A program made the translations under genes and the position numbers. A stretch of DNA of 64,000 bases from Flavobacteriales bacterium (GTDB lineage Bacteria > Bacteroidota > Bacteroidia > Flavobacteriales_F > PHOS-HE28): the NCBI GenBank assembly GCA_016705955.1, contig JADJKO010000014.1:1-64000 (forward strand). The letters are read 5' to 3'. This document shows positions 60,618 through 64,000 of this stretch, one piece after another (the stretch's first letter is position 1; each line of letters opens with the position of its first letter). The notes under the pieces were generated by a model. The model saw nothing but the letters and a program-made list of their open reading frames with translations, was not told the DNA's origin and searched no databases.

Positions 60618-62753
60618 ATGCGCTGCCTCCTCGTTCCAGCAGCCTTGCGATGGTGGATCGTGCTACTTGCATTCTCCGCCACGGAAGTTCGATGCCAATT
60701 GAGCACATGGTTGCTCCGCTCCGGAAATGGCGAGATCCACACCCTTGATCTAACGGCAGGGTCCGCGATCCTGGGTCCCTTGATACCGACCTACGGATGG
60801 GGCGGAAGTGAGGATATTAATCTCATGACCAATGCGGCAGGCGGGATCCTGTTCACCTCTGCGGTCGGGAACAATGACAAGATCGAGGTTCGCAATGCGC
60901 TGATGGCGCCGATGCCGAATGGAAGTGGGCTCATTGCAAATGCCTCCAGCCAAGCTTCAGCCATTTCACCGCGGCCTTGTCACCCATCGCAGTATTACAT
61001 CATTCACCACAACACGGCCACCCACAAGAGCTATTACTCCGTGGTGGATATGGCATTGGCAGGAGGGCTTGGCGATGTTGCGGAGAAGAATGTCCTGTTC
61101 GGAACGAACATGGGCGAAGGACTCGCTGTGAGCCACCGCCTCCAGAGCGGGTGCCGATGGCTGTTCGGGTTCTCCATTGATGGCAATAAGTACATCCTGA
61201 AGCGTGCGCTGATCACGGCCACAAGCATCGGCGAGCCGGAACCGATCGATACGATCACCGGGTTCGATGCGTCGGACTGGCACAGCACCCTGAAACTCGA
61301 TCCCGCCAACGACCGGCTGGTCCTGAGCCTGCCCAATATGGTGTCCCCGAACACCGCTGACGTGGCGCTATGGTCCTTGGACCTGGAGAGTGGGACCGTC
61401 GGCGACGCGGAGTTCATCGCTCTGAGTGATGACCCCATCGTCGGCATTGAATTCTCGCCATCCGGCGACTACCTGTATTTCGTGGGCAACGCCGAGCTTG
61501 AGGATATGGACTTCGGCCGGTTGCACGTTCCGAGCCAGGTGGTGGAAGTGATCGACCCTGCCATCGGTGAATGGATCCTTTCCATCGAGTGTGCCGGCAA
61601 CGGAAGATTGTACGTGGGTGCCTCCGGTCTTCAACGATCGCTGGCCGAGGTGCGATACCCGGACGCCCCTCTCGCGGGGATAGGCTACAACCGCACGACT
61701 ATCGTGTTCCCGACCATCGGCTTTCGTCCGGTCCTACCGAATGCCATTGAAGGTGAACCACCGGGCGATACGAGCACTCCCGCGTTCATCGACTTCAACG
61801 TGGACGAATTGCCCGGTTGCGAAGGACACCTGTTCAACTCCGAGGCCTGTTTGGCCACCTGGCAACAATGGGATTTCGGGGATGGTTGGACCGACCTGAG
61901 CGACAGACCAGTGCATCACTACGGCGTTGGAACCTTCGACGTGACGTTGACCGTGAAATCCTGCGGCCAACTCCTATCACTTACCAAACCGGCGCTGCTC
62001 ACCGTGGAAGGCATACAGCCCGTTGCTGCGTTCACCGCTCCGGACTCTGCGTGCCAACGCGCAGCGGTGTCGTTCGAGAATGGATCACAACTGGCGAGTT
62101 CCTACCTGTGGCTCTTCGGCAATGGCCAAACGAGTCTTGCGGTGGATCCGATCCATCATTTCATGCAATACGGTTCGTTCACCACGACATTGGTCGCTAC
62201 GGAGGGTTGCATCCACGACACGGCGCGTGCTTCACTGACCATCCTTCCTGCTGCCATTGCTTCCTTCCACACGAATAGCGATCCGTGCGACGAAGTGACG
62301 CGCTTGATCAACACCTCGTACAGCGGTCAGGATTGGTTCTGGGAGTTCGGGGATGGCGACACCTCCAGCGTCCGCGATCCGCTTCACATCTACCTGTCCA
62401 TGGAGGCGTTCGAGGTCCGCTTGACGACCGACCGGGGTACGATGTGTGCGGATACGGCCATTCGAATACTCCATGCCGGATACGGGATCATCCCAGTGGC
62501 GTGGTTCATCCCGAACGCGTTCACACCGAATGGCGATGGAACGAATGATGTCCTCTCGATCAAGGGTCCTGAAGTCTGTGCTTCACCGGTGATGACGATC
62601 CACAACAAATGGGGACAGGCGATCTGGGAGGGCGATAGCAAGACCGGTTGGGATGGAACCAGCGGCGGACAACCCGCTCCGGAAGGTGTTTACGTGTACG
62701 TCCTTCAAGGGAAGATGGACCGTTCCCTTGGTTATGTGGTGCTGATCAGATGA
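60618..62753 (+). CDS. Secreted PKD-domain protein with gliding-type (T9SS type B) C-terminus
   Basis: From ATG 60618 the protein has 711 residues with a signal peptide (LLVPAALRWWIVLLAFSATEV). Residues about 25-375 appear to be a beta-propeller (for example DSTLKLDPANDRLVLSLPNM-like and EFSPSGDYLYFVGNAEL). Three PKD-type domains follow with QQWDFGDGWTDLSDRPVHHY, SYLWLFGNGQTSLAVDPIHH and WFWEFGDGDTSSVRDPLHIY. The last 85 residues are the gliding-motility-associated (CHU_C) sorting domain: FIPNAFTPNGDGTNDVLSIK, TIHNKWGQAIWEGD, PAPEGVYVYVLQG. Such proteins are exported by T9SS to the surface, often as adhesins. The frame is intact. Confidence 0.9.
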   Translation: MRCLLVPAALRWWIVLLAFSATEVRCQLSTWLLRSGNGEIHTLDLTAGSAILGPLIPTYGWGGSEDINLMTNAAGGILFTSAVGNNDKIEVRNALMAPMPNGSGLIANASSQASAISPRPCHPSQYYIIHHNTATHKSYYSVVDMALAGGLGDVAEKNVLFGTNMGEGLAVSHRLQSGCRWLFGFSIDGNKYILKRALITATSIGEPEPIDTITGFDASDWHSTLKLDPANDRLVLSLPNMVSPNTADVALWSLDLESGTVGDAEFIALSDDPIVGIEFSPSGDYLYFVGNAELEDMDFGRLHVPSQVVEVIDPAIGEWILSIECAGNGRLYVGASGLQRSLAEVRYPDAPLAGIGYNRTTIVFPTIGFRPVLPNAIEGEPPGDTSTPAFIDFNVDELPGCEGHLFNSEACLATWQQWDFGDGWTDLSDRPVHHYGVGTFDVTLTVKSCGQLLSLTKPALLTVEGIQPVAAFTAPDSACQRAAVSFENGSQLASSYLWLFGNGQTSLAVDPIHHFMQYGSFTTTLVATEGCIHDTARASLTILPAAIASFHTNSDPCDEVTRLINTSYSGQDWFWEFGDGDTSSVRDPLHIYLSMEAFEVRLTTDRGTMCADTAIRILHAGYGIIPVAWFIPNAFTPNGDGTNDVLSIKGPEVCASPVMTIHNKWGQAIWEGDSKTGWDGTSGGQPAPEGVYVYVLQGKMDRSLGYVVLIR

Positions 62754-62855
62754 CCGAAGTGAGTGATCACGTCTTGCGACGAGCAAGGAGTGAGTTCGTC
62801 CGATCCAGATCAGGTGCATGAGTTTCATGCATAGGTCTACCTTCGGCGCAAGGCG

Positions 62856-63407
62856 ATGAAGATCTACACACGGACCGGCGACAAAGGCCAGACAGGACTG
62901 CTCGGTGGTACACGCGTATCGAAGGACGACGCGCGGATCGAAGCATACGGCACGGTGGATGAATTGAACAGCCACATCGGGATGCTGCGCGATCTCGTGG
63001 CACCGCACCACAGCGACCTATTGGTTGCGATGCAGAATGCCTTGTTCAGCATCGGGTCGCGGCTTGCCAGCAGCGGTTCCGAGGAAGCTGCGAAATTCCA
63101 AGTGCCACCGGTCACCGAGGAACAGATCACTGCATTGGAATCGGCCATGGACACGATGGATCGTGACCTACCACCGATGCGCAACTTCATACTTCCCGGT
63201 GGACACGTTGCCGTTTCGCAAGCGCACATCTGTCGGACCGTCTGTCGGCGTGCAGAACGCAGAGTAGTGGCATTGTCCTCCATCACCGAGGTCGATGAGA
63301 TCCTGATCCGCTACCTCAATCGGGCCTCCGATCTCTTTTTCGTGCTCTCCCGGCACCTGACGCACACGCTGAATGCCGATGAAATTCCTTGGACACCGCG
63401 CAAGTAG
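62856..63407 (+). CDS. Cob(I)alamin adenosyltransferase, PduO type
   Basis: 183 residues from ATG 62856. It shows the N-terminal ATP-binding motif MKIYTRTGDKGQTGLLGG, the helix IEAYGTVDELNSHIGMLRDL, NFILPGGHVAVSQAHICRTV and the C-terminal YLNRASDLFFVLSRHL with the conserved Arg and Asp for cobalamin and ATP. It adds the adenosyl group to cobalamin, giving coenzyme B12. TACCTTCG about 15 bases upstream is a weak -7 box. I saw no cobalamin riboswitch before it and no other B12 gene in the window. Confidence 0.93.
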   Translation: MKIYTRTGDKGQTGLLGGTRVSKDDARIEAYGTVDELNSHIGMLRDLVAPHHSDLLVAMQNALFSIGSRLASSGSEEAAKFQVPPVTEEQITALESAMDTMDRDLPPMRNFILPGGHVAVSQAHICRTVCRRAERRVVALSSITEVDEILIRYLNRASDLFFVLSRHLTHTLNADEIPWTPRK

Positions 63408-63469
63408 GATCGCCGCCCCCTGACCCACAGGCGGTTGATAACTCCAAGTCCATCCGATCATCATCCGTC

Positions 63470-63477
63470 TATATTTG
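63470..63477 (+). promoter_or_regulatory. -7 box before the DUF2795 gene
   Basis: TATATTTG, a full match to TAnnTTTG, lies 38 bases before the start codon at 63515. No clear -33 TTG at 19 bases. Confidence 0.5.
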
Positions 63478-63514
63478 CGGCCGTTTTAAGGAATTACACA
63501 ACAGTCCGCGATAG

Positions 63515-63736
63515 ATGTATTGGACCCTAGAGCTCGCTTCGTACTTGGAGGACGCCCCGTGGCCTGCCACCAAGGAAGAGCTGATCGATTTCGCCATGCG
63601 CACTGGCGCTCCATTGGAGGTCGTCGAGAACCTTCAAGCCATCGAGGACGAGGAGGAGATCTTCGAATCCATCGAGGAGATCTGGCCGGACTATCCATCC
63701 AAAGAGGACTTCTTCTTCAACGAGGACGAGTACTGA
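63515..63736 (+). CDS. DUF2795 family small acidic protein
   Basis: 73 residues from ATG 63515. The sequence (MYWTLELASYLEDAPWPATK, RTGAPLEVVENLQAIEDE, PDYPSKEDFFFNEDEY) is that of the conserved short DUF2795 proteins of Bacteroidota: an N-terminal tryptophan-rich helix and a very acidic tail. The function is not known. It has its own promoter box and a hairpin after it, so it is a separate unit from secA downstream. The high conservation in the phylum makes a basic cellular role likely, but that is inference. Confidence 0.88.
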   Translation: MYWTLELASYLEDAPWPATKEELIDFAMRTGAPLEVVENLQAIEDEEEIFESIEEIWPDYPSKEDFFFNEDEY

Positions 63737-63757
63737 TCACCAACGATCCATCCAACG

Positions 63758-63785
63758 AGCCCTGCCACCCGGCGGGGCTTGTTCC
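63758..63785 (+). terminator. Intrinsic terminator after the DUF2795 gene
   Basis: AGCCCTGCC-ACC-CGGCGGGGCT forms a strong G+C stem with one imperfect position, followed by TGTTCCTTTC. It lies 22 bases after the stop codon. Confidence 0.7.
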
Positions 63786-63847
63786 TTTCTGGTGGACACT
63801 GTGGCAGGACGGATCCTCCGGCAGGGTCTGTGCTCGCAGGGTCCGGC

Positions 63848-63855
63848 TACATTTG
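63848..63855 (+). promoter_or_regulatory. -7 box before secA
   Basis: TACATTTG, a full match to TAnnTTTG, lies 54 bases before the secA start codon. No convincing -33 element is seen. Confidence 0.5.
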
Positions 63856-63908
63856 CCATCCTTTTGATACCAAGCGCGCGAGGATTGCTCGTGACCAACA
63901 CCTAGCCC

Positions 63909-64000
63909 ATGATCGGCACACTGACCAAAGCCCTGAAGAAAGTCTTCGGTGACAAATACGATCGCGACCTCAAGGAAGTAATGCCTTTGGTCACCCTTGC
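63909..64000 (+). CDS. secA: Preprotein translocase subunit SecA, N-terminus only
   Basis: The gene starts at ATG 63909 and runs off the window after 30 codons. The visible part, MIGTLTKALKKVFGDKYDRD then LKEVMPLV, is the N-terminal helix of SecA in Bacteroidota, with the basic amphipathic stretch that touches the membrane and SecYEG. SecA is the ATPase that drives proteins through the Sec channel. The call rests on this short segment and on the usual position after a DUF2795 gene in related genomes, as far as I recall. Confidence 0.75.
   Translation, partial: MIGTLTKALKKVFGDKYDRDLKEVMPLVTL

Noticed and set aside
62754..62855. Cobalamin riboswitch before the adenosyltransferase
   Set aside because: Only about 100 bases are available and no B12-box-like or extended helical arrangement could be picked out by eye.

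Overview
The window looks like a chromosomal segment of a G+C-rich member of the Bacteroidota, most likely the order Flavobacteriales. The grounds are several secreted proteins with type IX secretion (T9SS) C-terminal sorting tails, one gliding-motility-type (type B) C-terminus, a two-component regulator-propeller histidine kinase of Bacteroidota type, -7 boxes of the Bacteroidota form TAnnTTTG before rpsT, the cold-shock gene, the tRNA cluster and secA, and ParE/ParC rather than gyrase operon order. The last base run opens secA, which continues past the window.

Layout. 0-6.5 kb: small unknown proteins, lipoproteins, a 3' remnant of a nucleotide cyclase, a toxin-antitoxin pair bracketed by degenerate direct repeats, and an S9 peptidase. 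6.5-11.1 kb: a segment bounded by two identical 69-bp copies of the hsp20 3' end plus terminator; it holds an IS256-family insertion sequence with clear ends and an 8-bp target duplication, a T9SS cargo gene and a DUF885 peptidase. 11-19.8 kb: hsp20, an OmpA-family protein, T9SS cargo, and a response regulator and propeller histidine kinase separated by a GxxExxY gene that sits inside an inverted repeat. 19.8-26 kb: a tightly overlapped parE-x-y-parC operon, then a cold-shock gene. 26-34.9 kb: a fatty-acid desaturase, phosphatidylserine decarboxylase, a HAD nucleotidase, and an overlapping run radC-wecB-deacetylase-FemAB-like-upp, then rpsT. 35-49 kb: an extracellular polysaccharide locus (wza, wzc, wzx, two glycosyltransferase-like genes, wzy, epimerase, WecG-type transferase, initiating sugar transferase) and a large beta-helix T9SS protein. 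49-64 kb: acyl-CoA dehydrogenase, anmK, amino-acid dehydrogenase, an ExbB-ExbD-ExbD-TonB energising operon followed by folC, a tRNA-Val cluster preceded by three 90-bp tRNA-like tandem units, two tandem 53-residue paralogues, a methyltransferase, a gliding-type surface protein, a cobalamin adenosyltransferase, a DUF2795 protein and secA.

Functionally, the polysaccharide genes would make, flip, polymerise and export a surface glycan. The epimerases supply sugars, the sugar transferase starts the lipid-linked unit, and Wzc/Wza control length and export. The ExbB/ExbD/TonB set energises outer-membrane transport, and the T9SS proteins are surface or secreted cargo.

A caution for every user of this annotation: many genes, above all between about 31 and 53 kb, are split by single-base frame changes while both halves still read as good protein. 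Several breaks lie in or beside C, G or A runs. That pattern fits residual long-read consensus errors better than real decay. Those genes are given here as single loci with the breaks noted. Family names come from recall of the families, not from searches.
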